64,000 bases of DNA from Onthophagus taurus. Lineage: Eukaryota; Arthropoda; Insecta; Coleoptera; Scarabaeidae. Made by a program: the position numbers and the translations under genes. Positions within the stretch are counted from its first letter, which is position 1. Each line of letters begins with the position of its first letter. The stretch covers positions 14,513,001 to 14,577,000 of the forward strand of contig NC_091972.1 in assembly GCF_036711975.1 (NCBI RefSeq). The letters are read 5' to 3'. The notes under the pieces are model-generated. The model saw only the letters and a program-made list of their open reading frames with translations. It searched no databases and was not told the DNA's origin. Positions 48,301 through 59,600 of the stretch are shown piece after piece.

Positions 48301-51300
48301 CGTGTTAATAAGAGTGTCCTCTTTCCAATGAATCAACACGTTTTGAAAAATAACTTTTAGTTTTTGAGAAAACAATATTTGAAGTTTTGATAAAATTGTA
48401 ATTTTCATCAATAACTTACAAAATGAGTTATAAAATTCATTTCTTGAAGGTTCCTTGTGGAAATATCGCCAATTAAAGTATCCTTTTTTTAGAGTTGCTT
48501 CGTGAGTTAAGCAACTCACGAAGTTAATTTACTACTGATTAAGTAACACCTTATTTTCAAGCATGCCATAAGCTTCCCTAGCGCCCTCTAAGGGGATGAA
48601 ATTCACAACCCCTTTTATTTTTTTTATAAGAACTTTTTAACGCCATGGAATATTAACATAAAAAAATATAGGTTCTAAAGCTCATTCTTTAATGGTTCTT
48701 TCTTGTCCCTTTATTTTTTTCCTTAAAGATAATAGTTTTCGCGCATTCTAGTAAAGTTTCGCGATTAAATCTGAACCACCCTGCATTTATTAAAAAAAAA
48801 AACAGGGCGATAACAAAAAACGATAGCTTTTCCGATTTTTTTAAATCAGCAGTTTCTCAGAAAACGAGATCATGACATGTAAGTTACTTTTTTTCTATCT
48901 TGTTTAGTTCAAGAGATAGCCTATACAGATAACAAATTTAAGACACTGATTTTAAATAATTGAATATCAGTATAATATTCAATCAGATTCATAAAAAGCA
49001 ATTTCTTTCCAATTCACAAATTACTTACTTTTGATCCACATGGAATACAATGTTTCGACCTAATTTTATACAAATTATCTTCACTTTCATGACATTGACA
49101 AATACAATTAGGGCCTCCATAAGGATCATCATATTCTGGAAGAGTTATAACTTCATAAGGCTCCTCATTTGCAGGTAAAGGATCTTTAGGAATTTCAACA
49201 ACTTCCCATGAACCACTCAGCATACTAAAAATAAATTTTATCACTTTAAGTTACATATTGTTGTAATAAAATTACCTTTCCGTAGGCTTTTCATTAGGAA
49301 AAACACTTAAAAACCAATCAATTAACATCTTATTTCCTTTCAAAAGGGGCATAATAACACTTGTCACTTTTTCCATGTTAACATCAACACATTCGTTAAG
49401 TTCTGTAAGGGCTCGATAAATTTTTCTAACCTGTACGGGTTGGTCTTTAAAGTACATCTCTAATTTCATAAGAAATAAAGACATGTTACTTAAAAGTAAG
49501 TAAGGAACAAGCTTTCCAATAGATTTTGCTTGAGATGCTGTTAAAAATATTAAAAATTCTTCAGCCAAATCTGGATGTTTTGGGTTTAAAATGTTTGTTA
49601 TATTATGATATAAATTAATAACAGAGTCTTTTGCAGGTTCAAAATTGTGTAAAATTTCAATTAATTGGTGATAATCATGAATGTCAAGTTGTTCCTTTAA
49701 TTTTTCATAATAAGATTGCACGAATCTTTCAGATTTTTCTTCCTGATCCTTTTCATTAGGTGATAACATAGTAAGATTTGTTGTTAATTCTTTTAATTGT
49801 TTCGCTTTTTTCTTTTCACCTGTACAAACAACTTTTTTTCTTGGGGGCTTTATCGTTGATGAAGCAACCATTAAAGCATTAATATCCTCTTGATTATCTC
49901 TCGCAAGCATTTCATCATATTTTATCATTTCATTCTCAATTTTTTCTATATTTTCTTGAATTTCTTCTCTTTTCTCTTCATCATTGTTTTGAGATAAAGT
50001 TTGTGATTGATCGGTTTCATCAGCAAAACATGAATTTTTTTCATTCGGCTCATTTAATTCAGGACTCTCTCTTCGAGGGGTACACAAACTTGGCATACTA
50101 GGTAACATTTTTTTCATCAAATTATCCGAGTTTTTTAATGTTAAGGAATTAAACTTAAACTTTTTTAATCGCTCTTCTAATGTAATTAACTTTTTAGGTT
50201 TATGTCTAAAGTACTCCTCTAATTTTGCTGTTGGAGAACTTTGAGAACAAAACTCACTGAAATATTTTCCTGTTTCGCTTTCATTAAATAAGATTCTTTT
50301 CTTTGCTTTGGGAACCAGTGAAGGTGTGCATTTTTTAATGGGTTTTGGAAGCGAGCGTTTTTTTTTATTGGTGTAATCCTTTGATGTTTGTGGTTTATTA
50401 TTGTTATTATAAATCGGTTGAGGGGTTATCGGGCAGATTAAAATTGGTATATTTTGAAATGGCTAAAAAATATTAAGAAGAATTATAATGACAGAAATGG
50501 ACATTGTTTTGACATGAAGTTATTTAAGGTTAGAGTTTTAGTGAGAAATATTTGCGTTGGCAACAAACTTTTAAAAAAAGTTATATCGCGCCATTATCAC
50601 ATAATACAGATATATATGTATTTCCGTCTATTTTGAATAAACATAATATTTAATTCTCGAAAAAAGAAAGTTCAATATTTAATTAAAAATTTGACTAAAA
50701 AATCACTTTTAGTGCCATTATTTTTTTAAAGTTGGTAGTACTTTTACAAACCGTCAATATATAAACATAACCTATTTTTTACCTGTGGTATTTGATAAAC
50801 CGGAATAAATTGATTTGGAAGTATAGGTGTTACCAAATTTCCATTATTTTGATTTCCACGGCTATTATAAGGTGCTTTCTCAATTTCCGGGTTCAAAAAA
50901 ACTTGCCATTGATATGGTAATTCGTTAATATTTCTTTCAATCGGAGAAAGGAACCCTAATTTTTCCATCTCAATTAAAAAATGAGTTGTTTTAGGGGCTG
51001 TTCCATTTGTATAGTAATACTTAATTGGGTTCATTTCCGCTCCCGCACGTCGCTTATAACTTATAAACTTATAGAGGCGATTTGTATCTTTTGATGGTAA
51101 CATATAACGTTGAATGTAACTGCAAACATCCTTAAACTTGACTTCACCTTTTGAGTTAAGGTGATGGGGATCAGATTTTGCGAATGATTCAAATTGTTCT
51201 AAACCCAACGCGATTAATCTAACAATAAAATAAAATTAATAAGTATTACTAAAAAGCGTTTAAAACTTACTCAAGTTCTGATTTTAAAAATTCAACATTT

Positions 51301-54300
51301 CTTAACACTTTGTTTGGTTTGAAAGGAATTTTTGGCATTAAATGTGTATATAAAAATGTGTTGCTTTTCACTACTATGCTCATTAATAACGGTGGAAACT
51401 TTGGAATGTAATGTGTATTCATGGCACGATATTTATTGCTAAAAATAAATAAAAATTAACTTCTTCATAAATTTGATATGATCAACAAATACCAATCGTA
51501 TAACGTTTTTTCGATGTGTGCTCTAGTTTCTTGGACTTCTGGTCCGTTTTCTGTAAACCTTTTTTCCCAATCGTCGATAATTTTTAAAGCCGGATCGAGA
51601 TTAATTGGATTAAAATAAGATTTTTTACCATTTACTGGTAAATTTTTTAAATTTAACTAAATAAATATAAAACGTTATTAATTATTATTCAAAAAAAAAA
51701 TCTTTTAACACGTTCGCTGCGTTACGGCGCGAATTAGCGCGAATAACGTTATATATAATACTATAACTTTTTATTTTTTCAATATTCTGTAATAATTTTT
51801 AAACAGGCATGTTTGGGAAGACATAAGGTACTAAGTTAGATAACTGTTGTACGGGACAATTCTTTAAGCATCAAGTATGATTCATTCTGCATGTTGAAAC
51901 TGAGTAAAACTAGTCTCAACGTGTTTATGCACTCAAGGCGATTTTAGCCATTTCCCATTATAAACCTTCAACGTAAATGCAAACGTTCAAGCACAACCGA
52001 AACCTGTCTCCTCCGCCTTTCGCAAGCTTGTACTTGCATATACATTTAGTTTTTCGTTTGTCTTTGGACTCCACAGTTTGGAATGATTAGAAACGTTCTT
52101 AAATTTCCGAAGATTACTAAAATGGCTTCAAGTAGTAGAAAACGAGCGTGCACTTTTTCTGAGTTGATGAAAGTCAAATATTCTTTTATGAAAGAAGGAA
52201 GAGAGCCTACTGAAGCATATTGCACGATTTGTGACTGTAATATATCTATAAAACATAAAGGAATATCCAATATTGAAACGCATATCAATAGTAATAAATA
52301 CAAGATAAAACATAACTGTGATTACTAACACGAAAATCACTAATGTCTTTGCATCGTCGTCTTCTGGAAGTAAAAGAAAACAGTCTTCTGCTCATCTTCA
52401 ATCATATAATTCAATGGAGTGTACTGAACGATTGATGAAAGTAATATTTGCCGACTCTAATATTGCCAGCGAGATGACATTCTCAAGAATCAAAACCAAA
52501 CCCTCAAGAATGGTGTGATAGCTCCAAGGATTGTATTTTTCGTATTCAGTATTTTGATTGCCAAAATGGAGGAATTCAAACAAAATTATTGGATATTCAT
52601 AACACCCCAAATGAAGCTTCAGAAACTATTGCTGAAATTATAATGACAACTTTGCAAAAATATGATTTAACAGAAAAATGTATCTCATTCACTGTGAACA
52701 ATGGGAGTGTAAATTTTGGCCCATCGCACAGTGTTAGGAAGTTATGAATATCTGGCCAAAAAACTAATTACAACTAAATGAAGTTGAAAATGTTTAATGC
52801 CATTATAATGTCTCCTTAATGGTTAGCTAGGATTTATTTCATTCATAAATAGTGTTTAAAACAAAATTTAGGATTTTGAAACGAATATTTGAAAATAAAA
52901 GCGAAATATGGTGCAATTATCATATACCTTAACAATAAGTATATACAGGTTGTCCCGAAACTCAACGTCAAGCGTGCACCGGGTGAGAGGCCAACCGATA
53001 CCTGTTCTGGTAAAAATAAGAAAAAAATTCTATGTCTCATCTTTCTGGGTATTCTGTATGCAAGACAAGCATAATGAGCTGGGCAACCATCTTGTTGAAA
53101 CCACATTTCTCTGTAGATATAGAGTGGCCATCTTCTAACAAAGTTGTTAAATCATTTTGGAGGAAATACAAATAACATACACAAGTATGAATTTTTTAAA
53201 TAACGTGTTTTTTTGCAGAAAAACAGGCAATATTTTTTATGACAGGAAAAATGGCAAGTGTTGTACCATTTTGGAAACTTGACTAAACAGGCCATCTTTT
53301 AAAATTACTTGCCAAGGATGTTGTACTACTCCTTTTTTTAGAAATCGTGTGTCAAACTTGATAGACATAAATTCTTTCAACCTTAACTGAATCAAATTAA
53401 TATATTTTTTTGCAAAACTAACGACTTTTGTTGTTTAATTTGTGACTTCTACAGTAGCATGGTTCATAAGAAATAGATTGTTAAAAAAGGAACGGACCAA
53501 ACGCTAGGAATGTATTGTATACTAAAATATAATGTAAAAAATTGATATGTCCTTATCTGATTTTCTTTTTTCGCATAACTCTTACTGCATATCTACAATT
53601 AACCAAAATATTAGACATAACATTAAATATTGATCATCAGAGTTATTTTAATAATTGTTCGAAAATATCGCCATTAACTTCTAAACATTTACGGCTTTGT
53701 TTACTAAAAGCTCTTGTCGAAAATGAAAACTTTGACTTTAATAGGTGTTTTTGAAGAGTTATGGCAAATAAAATCAAAAATATACAGGGATAGAGATAGG
53801 AAACAAAAGGCAATAAAATTTATAGCGGATAAATTTGATACAAGCTGAAATTCAGAAAACCTCAATGTCAGAGCCAATTTTTTGGTTTTATGGATTCACG
53901 CATGTTTGTATCTAATTTTGCTATTTTATCCGAAATTAGTTGAAGTAAAAGATTAAAGTCGGTTTATGACATTATATACGCAGAAAGTTTTTGAATGTTG
54001 CTATCTTCACTTCTTAATTCATTTAAGAGCGTTGCATCAGCACCCAGAACAGACCTTCTGTTTATCCATTCTTTGACCCATATTCTTTTTCTCATCTTTT
54101 CTCTCCGAGGTTTTCGTGAAATAGCAATAAGAACAGCAGCGGCCGCAGCTCTCTTTCTGCGGCGAGACATTTTTTAACACTAGAATATACTATATCGAAC
54201 ACATACGCGCTTGCAGTCACTTATTGTCCCTAGAGTACTTGCAGAAAATTTACACACTGTGTAAACGCGTCAGCAAGCACTTGCCGCAAGTTCTCTCTAC

Positions 54301-56806
54301 AGAGTGCTTGCTGAGAGAACTTGCACACAAAATTTGCTTAGATGTAAACGCTAGCGCAAGTTACTCTCAGAAGTACTATCGCAAGTTACTATACCGTGTA
54401 AATGACGCTTTACGTCTCAATTCGAGCTGCCAAAGAAGATCTGGGAATTATACAACAAACTTTGTCGCGCTTTTCATTATAAAAAATAAATTAAGAATTT
54501 CTTGATTTGTGTAAATATTATTTTCGTTATTGTTATTGATTATTAGCTCACATGCATCAAGTGAGGTAAACAAGTGAGTCTTTGACAAGAACTCATTGAG
54601 AAGGCTTGTTTTCTATATGCTAAATATCCATATGATGTGTGTATTTTTCAAAAAACCCTAATTATCTCCCAAACTAGTAATGTTAGGTGTGGGACATAAA
54701 AGATGTAGAATAAGACACCGAAGACGACTAAGTAATAAAATATAGGGTACTAAGTTATGGTACTTCGAAATTTCGAAAAGTTAACGTGCCATAGTAAAGT
54801 GACTAAACGTTCTTGACCAAAACATACTCCATCATGTTGCTTAAGCATGTTCTGAATTTTAAATTGATATCCCAAAGATCGATTTTTTGAACAAATGTCT
54901 GCTGGAGCAGATGTTTCTAGAAAAATCCGAATAATTTGAGAACAGCCGAATCAAATTGCAAAAAGTAAAGTTATTTATAAACCTTGAGAACAGACAATCC
55001 AAATATGTAAAAATATACTTAAAAAAATAGAGTAGATGGCGAATTACGGTATAACCAGAAGTGATAGAAACCTGAAAATATTTTAGTCAAAGAGAACGCA
55101 ATTGATAATACTTAAGCCTAAATTCTAATTTTTACTTTGACCAGAAACCCAGAAACGTGTGTTAATTAATTATCATACCAGTCGTCATCATTGCAAGTAT
55201 GCAACCAATATCACAGTACTTATTTTATAATACGCGGTTTACGTATTGTGATATTGGTTGCATACTTGCAATGATGACGTCAGGGTAGGATAATATAATA
55301 ATTAATTAATATACTATGTTAATATGAATGAATCGATTCCTGAAATTAGTTGCCGCAGCGAACGTGTTAAATTAAATTTTTAACCCAAAAAACAACCCTA
55401 AAAACATACAACTTACAAGATACTCTTTGCATTTTAATCCAAGATCAGCATTTTCTGGATGTTCATAAAGTAATAAAAAATTTTGTGTCAACATTTGAAC
55501 ATGTTGCCTCATTTGTTGTTCTAAAAGTTCTTTTTGATCTTCAGATATCATATCTGGAGGGATTTCTGCTACGATTTCCGTTTCTTCATTCTCTGGAGGC
55601 AAACCCGTAATATTCACATCCTAAAAAATAATCATTTTAAAGGGCTACATTTATACAAAACTTTCGTTTACATCATTTTCATCAAAAGAAATACTCGGGG
55701 GATTTAAATTTTGACAAGTTTGATTTTCTTTCTCCTCAATTTCGCTTGCATATAAATTAAAAGTTTCAGTATAAAATGTTTCGCATTCAAAAATTTCTGA
55801 AATTAATTGATTCAATTCTTTTTTTGAAACTTTCACTCCCCTATCGGCCCTTAATTCTTCTTTATCAACTTGTTCTTTTTCAGCTAAAATATTGTATTCA
55901 GGATCTTGATCTTCATCTTCTTTTATAGCTTCATCTAGAGGTTGCATAAACTTCACTAAAAAGTCTTTCCAATCTTCATCTAGATCCATATCGTAAATAT
56001 CGTCATTTGAAGTTGTTTCTAATTCAATATCGGGATCTGGAGGAAGAACTTCGGTGATTTTTTCTAGAGATGTTGAGCTCAAAGAAAGTTTTGAACGAGT
56101 TCGCTTAGCGATGGTAGCTTCATCTTCTTCTAATTTATTTAAACTTGCGGGAATTTTAAAAATTCCATCTTCTGTCCAAAGAGTTTGTGTACTTGAATCG
56201 GCATTTTTTGGTGTGGGAGGTTCGGATTCACTGTAAACGGAACTGTCTTCTTCTTCCTCTTCTTCTTCCACTTCTTTCTCATCTTCAGGAACATATTCAT
56301 CTCCTGAAGAATCTTCTTGAAACTCTTCAACTATTAATGATTCAACACGCGAAGGTGTTGATTTTCTTTTCCAATGCACCGCTGGTATACTCGGTCCATC
56401 CATACGCAATTCCCTTCAAAAAATAATATTAAATAAAAGTAAAAATAATTTTTGTGTACTACTTTATCTTAGCTCTTGTCAATTTTGGTTCAAAAGGTAT
56501 CAAATTATTTTCCAAATCAGGATTTTCAGCTTGTCGAACCAAAGCAAGCACATGCTCATTTGTGACAACATGTTTTAAAATTGATTTGACTTTCGATTCG
56601 CTTAAATTTGCTCTCTCCGCCTTTTCATCGAGTCCTTTATCTAATTCGTTCGCAATTGTGTTAATTATTTCTGCATCTTTCGGTGATATAACGGGACTGG
56701 ATGGTTTCGAACGTTGCTTTCGCTGTACCGGACTATCTAGCACTATTTTTAAACCATCATCGGAGTCTTCTGTATCATTTCTATTCTTTTCTGGCGTAAT
56801 ATCCAT
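42319..56806 (-). CDS. GON4L: GON4L homologue (Gon-4-like nuclear regulator), ten exons
   Basis: Nuclear transcriptional co-regulator (vertebrate GON4L, Drosophila muscle wasted). Exons in transcript order: 56806-56463, 56413-55672, 55620-55417, 51656-51493, 51438-51271, 51218-50783, 50462-49276, 49224-49029, 43192-42628, 42572-42319. All junctions are GT-AG and the frame closes across every one, giving 1419 residues. Recognisable parts: FEPKLTRAKIKEL near residue 115; a long acidic stretch; KKELNQLISEIFE; QKELLEQQMRQHVQMLTQ; the block around LIALGLEQFESF; a helical region typical of PAH-like repeats in exon 7; a cysteine cluster (CICQCH, then CIPC) in exon 8; GKGLRQVKVSFSKK at the start of exon 9; and a C-terminal SANT domain at about 1361-1410 (ESWTKDEDKTILETLQKEGH). 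The introns at 51657-55416 and 43193-49028 are bloated by transposons, and the latter also holds PPP1R42. Confidence 0.93.
43250..43450 (+). mobile_element. Short LINE reverse-transcriptase fragment
   Basis: Plus-strand translation gives LKRGGSKVVQWLGKIFQQTW, then LHEWKKTIIVPIHKKEET, the motif preceding RT block 1 in RTE/CR1-type LINEs. About 200 bp only, just upstream of PPP1R42 and inside a GON4L intron. Confidence 0.65.
43606..44583 (+). CDS. PPP1R42: PPP1R42-like leucine-rich repeat protein (single exon)
   Basis: 325-residue SDS22-type leucine-rich-repeat protein matching the PPP1R42 (LRRC67/TLRR) family, a protein phosphatase 1 partner known from testis and centrosome/cilium biology. 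After a lysine-rich start, repeats run at about 30-250: LHNNNIEKIENL, LQKNKIKKLENL, LGHNEIRVIENL, then the family-specific LHIEKQNLPKGSSLCLDPRS, ISDNNIQSIENL and SNNNITDIKKI. The cap LGNPVAKERKYRDKIIS with LKCLDGKEV follows, very like PPP1R42. The start is the first ATG, behind an AT-rich leader with upstream stops. The gene is intact, uninterrupted and antisense within GON4L intron 8, with AATAAA at about 44601. Lack of introns suggests either compact gene structure or an old retrocopy. Confidence 0.9.
   Translation: MDKVKDKKTLIKNDKKGGKLKEEKNQKDKIEVFLKVTHLYWQDKCLKSIKNLNSFINLSVLYLHNNNIEKIENLNGLRYLVALYLQKNKIKKLENLHNLTRLERLYLGHNEIRVIENLENLISLTELHIEKQNLPKGSSLCLDPRSRVSLSNTLEMLNISDNNIQSIENLASLYYLKNLIASNNNITDIKKITNSLKHMVNLREADFLGNPVAKERKYRDKIISCTYLKCLDGKEVSKITRCFIKRLEEERNYANKSKAQLIDDGFEDNGKRYSLGMKKSVCNLMLKPVKSGINVTGEDDAEYLGWKSLPNSFKLKKPSKSCLKK
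44760..45860 (-). mobile_element. LINE fragment (RTE-like RT and 3' ORF end)
   Basis: Minus-strand frame 45642-45274 reads MERRLRTCTEEELDEEQADF, then GKYAYLAFLDIHFAFDEVPR, RT blocks of RTE-like LINEs. Downstream on the minus strand (about 45000-44790) comes TYGSESWI, an AVQMNCLWRVAGKTRWD segment and LEKMDSRPLP, the usual ORF2 end. The YADD region between is deleted or scrambled. It lies inside GON4L intron 8. Confidence 0.75.
46300..46960 (+). mobile_element. Tc1/mariner-superfamily transposase relic
   Basis: Plus-strand frames read LFTDEATFT-like sequence near 46495, then FDVWCGVISNFFIDPF and LNGRVYLSFLQDDL, MQHGAPSYYSLPV and, in the open frame 46733-46960, FAIWSHMKDMVYKNKINSIE. This is the DDE core and C-terminus. 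The second catalytic block reads QHGAP where QHDGAP is expected, so the aspartate codon is lost. Frameshifts add to the damage. Confidence 0.75.
47712..48533. repeat. 363-bp tandem repeat array ending in an overlapping palindrome
   Basis: The phrase ATAAAATT(A/C)ATTTCTTGAA recurs at 47712, 48075 and 48430, giving about 2.2 units. Each unit is itself two diverged halves of about 180 bp that share the order TTTCTTG, then TATCCTCTTT/GTGTCCTCTTTCCAATGAA, CGTTTTGAAAAAT, TTTTTGAGAAA. The array ends in GTTGCTTCGTGAGTTAAGCA, in which two alternative hairpins overlap. A single diverged copy lies at 17490-17715. Confidence 0.8.
52083..52760 (+). mobile_element. hAT/BED-type transposase relic, N-terminal and central part
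   Basis: The open frame 52083-52328 encodes a BED-like zinc finger: a KRACTFSELMKVKYSFMKEG start, then AYCTICDCNISIKHKG and a H-x5-K end. Frame-shifted continuation to 52740 includes QSYNSMECTERLMKVIFADS, a GGIQTKLLDIHNTPNEASET-like segment and ALTEKCISFTVNN, matching hAT-type elements. Stops interrupt it. It lies in GON4L intron 3. Confidence 0.65.
52946..53495 (-). mobile_element. Second copy of the TA-flanked Tc1/mariner-type element, truncated
   Basis: Begins CAGGTTGTCCCGAAACTCAA after ATATA. It matches, in reverse orientation, 34500 back to about 33930, including the transposase remnant (WFQQDGCPAHYACLAYRIPR on the minus strand). The far inverted repeat and about 170 bp next to it are missing. 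It lies in GON4L intron 3. Confidence 0.8.
53830..54420 (-). mobile_element. PIF/Harbinger transposase relic, N-terminus
   Basis: The minus frame 54170-53964 starts MSRRRKRAAAAAV and reads KRIWVKEWINRRSVLGADAT, then LLNELRSEDS, the conserved N-terminal block of HARBI1-like nucleases. A shifted frame continues with TDFNLLLQLI. The nuclease core is absent. The upstream flank 54280-54320 contains the inverted pair GCAAGTTCTCTC / GAGAGAACTTGC. Confidence 0.65.
55183..55279. repeat. Perfect 32-bp inverted repeat (hairpin element)
   Basis: Bases 55183-55214 and 55248-55279 are exact reverse complements, separated by 33 bases. Weaker complementarity continues outward to TTAATTAATTA-like ends on both sides (about 55162 and 55311). 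Probably a small MITE in GON4L intron 3. No protein coding. Confidence 0.8.
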
Positions 56807-57079
56807 CGTAAATACGAAAAATTAAACAATATTGTGATTTTTTTAGGTTATGTTAGCTTTTAAAAAAATAACTGTCAAAACATTTAATACCAACTTACAA
56901 AAAAATTAATTCAAATTAAAAACGAATTATTAAAATTATTTTTACGTTGTAAAGCCCAATTTAATTATAATTTCTTAAGAAGATAAATAAAATAAACTTT
57001 TTATTAAAAACGAATTATAAGTTCTAAATTCTAAAAAGGGAATACCCATAACAATAAACATAACCTCAATTGACTCAAA
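56807..57079. promoter_or_regulatory. Divergent promoter between GON4L and SNRNP35
   Basis: Only 273 bp separate the minus-strand GON4L ATG from the plus-strand SNRNP35 ATG, so both transcription starts must lie here or nearby. No TATA box or other motif is assigned. Inference from position. Confidence 0.6.
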
Positions 57080-57806
57080 ATGAGTGAAACTGTAAGTATT
57101 CTTAGAAATTAATGCAATAATATCTGTAAAACTTTCTTTATGTGATTAGAATTCCAGTAACAAAAGCGAGGCATGGTCCCAATACGCAAAACATTACAAC
57201 CCCTTAAAAATAGGTTCAATAGATGGTACAGACACTGAGCCCCATGACAAAGCAATCGTTCGTGCAATCGATTCTGATTACATCCCTAATAAATTCGTTA
57301 AGGGTCGACCTGAATGTACGATTTTCGTTAGTCGTTTAAACCCAAAAACGACCAAGGATACTATCAAAGAAATCTTTTCAAAGTTTGGACAATTAAAGCG
57401 TTTTCGTTTAGTACGAGATATTGTAACAGGTTTTCCAAAAGGTTATGCTTTTATTGAATACGAATCTGAATCCTCTGCTGAAGAAGCTTATCGTAGTGCT
57501 TATAGGATGAATATAGATGGAAATGTTGTTTTTGTTGATTTTGAATGCGAACGATTATTAAAAGGTTGGAAACCGAGAAGATTGGGGGGCGGATTTGGAG
57601 GGAAAAAAGAATCAGGACAATTAAGATTTGGAGGGAGAGATAGACCATTTAGAAAACCAATTCATTTAGAGATAAGAGAACGTGAGGAGAAGTCTCGAAC
57701 TGGAAGGTTTCGGCAAAGAAGTTATGATTCTGATGAAGAAAGGAGGAAACGAAGAAGGAGTCGAAGTGGAGAGAGAAGAAGGGATAGGGAAAGAAGTTAT
57801 AGATAG
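57080..57806 (+). CDS. SNRNP35: U11/U12 small nuclear ribonucleoprotein 35 kDa protein (two exons)
   Basis: RNA-binding subunit of the U11/U12 di-snRNP that helps recognise U12-type introns in the nucleus. Exons 57080-57091 (only MSET) and 57150-57806 join in frame to 222 residues. Motifs: YNPLKIGSIDGTDTEPHDKA at about 20-39, diagnostic of the family; a single RRM at about 58-137 with RNP2 IFVSRL (62-67) and RNP1 KGYAFIEY (101-108); then LKGWKPRRLGGGFGGKKESG with QLRFGGRDRPFRKPI, nearly identical to the human protein; and an arginine/serine/glutamate-rich tail. The intron is 58 bases with GTAAGT. It diverges from GON4L. Confidence 0.96.
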
Positions 57807-58078
57807 AATAATCGTGTTAATTATTTTTGTAATTTCATCATTTGAAATCATTGTAATTTCTAAGTACAAAACTTCACCATTCGTAGCAAATAGTAGCAAA
57901 TATTTCACTCTTTTTTTGAATGTCTTCTGTGTCATTAGTTTGTGGTAATTTATTATACAGATGAACTCCAATATAGTTGATACCATGTTAAGTTTTCTGA
58001 TGTTTAGGTGATCAAAACACTTCTGCGTTTTTAGTTTCATAATAATGAACTTTGGATCCTTTCTCCCATTGTTCCCTT

Positions 58079-59600
58079 CTATTGTGCTGGGATGGTAAGT
58101 ATGTTACTTTTGAGTATATTCCTACAACTTTCCTTAAAATTCAATTTGTAAAGAGCTCTTACTGCTTCTTTTTGCTTTATAAATATTTTTCGTGCATGAG
58201 GAGATGCATCCCACAGAAGGATTTTGTATGATGCAGCACTGTGGAGCAGTGAAAAATAAGCCTGGCAAGCCGCTTCATACGTTGCTGTCCTATTTAATAC
58301 CCTGATAGTGTAGATTTTTGAACTTAATTTACTGGACATGGTTTTGAAAGGTAACGGACCTAATACAATTCCCAGAAATTTTACGGTATCTCTTTCCCCT
58401 TGAAGGCATTAATCTCTGAAGAGATGGGTTAAAGCGGGCATTTGTATTCGAACGATCAAGTCTAAACATCATAGTTCGGTAGGGAGGAACGTAAAAACGT
58501 AACCCACAAACCAATTCAGGCCAATTAATGAATACGTTAAATACAGCACTCTGATGGAATTAATATTTGTGAAAGGACGGCAGGTTTGAATCACGAAACA
58601 TTAAACGTTAATTTACTATCAAGAGTAACCCACTGAATGTCCACACCACCCAGCCTGCAAGGAAAATTTTTGCAATAATCAGCATAAAGCAGAAATTTAG
58701 AGTGTTCAAAACATGCCAGAACATCATTAATGTATGCCAAGAAAGGGATGGGGCCGAGATGACTCCTGAGGGAACCCCAGAAGTGATCCGCTGAAAAGCA
58801 GACACACAATTGCCAACTTGAACCGCTTGGTAACGGTCACTGACGTAGGAACCCAACCACGCTAAAACACCCGGAGGAATGTCAAGCAGTAACATCTTTC
58901 TTATTAAGATGTTGTGATCAATTTTATCGAATGCCTTACTACAATCTGTATATTCAAGATCGGTCGAAAGCACGATAAATAAAATCGGTGTAGGTTATTA
59001 AATTGGTCTCAACCGATATACCAGGCAGAAAGCCATGCTGCTCAACGATCATGAAGGATTCAAAATAAAGTATATTAATTTAGGGTAAATTATTTTTTCA
59101 ATCAGATCTAAAATTTTGAGATTATCATTACTAATATCATTAAATTGTAACAAATTACAATATCAATACGTTTCCAAAAACTCTCCAGAGCGTAGATCAC
59201 CACCACCAGATTCCCATCGTCCGAACAGTACCATACGATATTAGGTAAATTAAAATCACCAACAGTTAAGATTAAATTATCAGGGCACTCATCGCGGATC
59301 TATCATTTTACCTAAAAAGACTGAAAAAAACTTCGGGTCACCGGGAGGCAAGTAGACAAAGCAAACAAAAACACGACCAATCGCTCACCCACACTTCCAC
59401 AACTTTCGTGTCGGAGTTAAAATCAGGATCCAGCAATGTTAGAAGACATTTCCTTACTCCAATCAGAACACCGCCACCAACCGTCTTACGTGACATCGTC
59501 GAACATCTGTCTCGCCGAAAGAGTGTATAATTCGGGATATATATAATTAAGGGAAGTTTCGGTAAGGCAGATAATGTTGTGGCCAAGAGTAGAGGAATTA
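58079..59600 (-). mobile_element. Degenerate LINE with endonuclease, RT and C-terminal pieces
   Basis: In minus-strand order: endonuclease pieces at 59631-59338 (GHNIICLTETSLNY, then KTVGGGVLIGVRK), a GDFNLP motif near 59255, RT at 58973-58608 (YTDCSKAFDKIDHNILIRKM, then ITSGVPSG, and a YADDCK remnant), and a C-terminal region at 58339-58079. Stops and frameshifts throughout, with part of the linker deleted. Confidence 0.8.
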
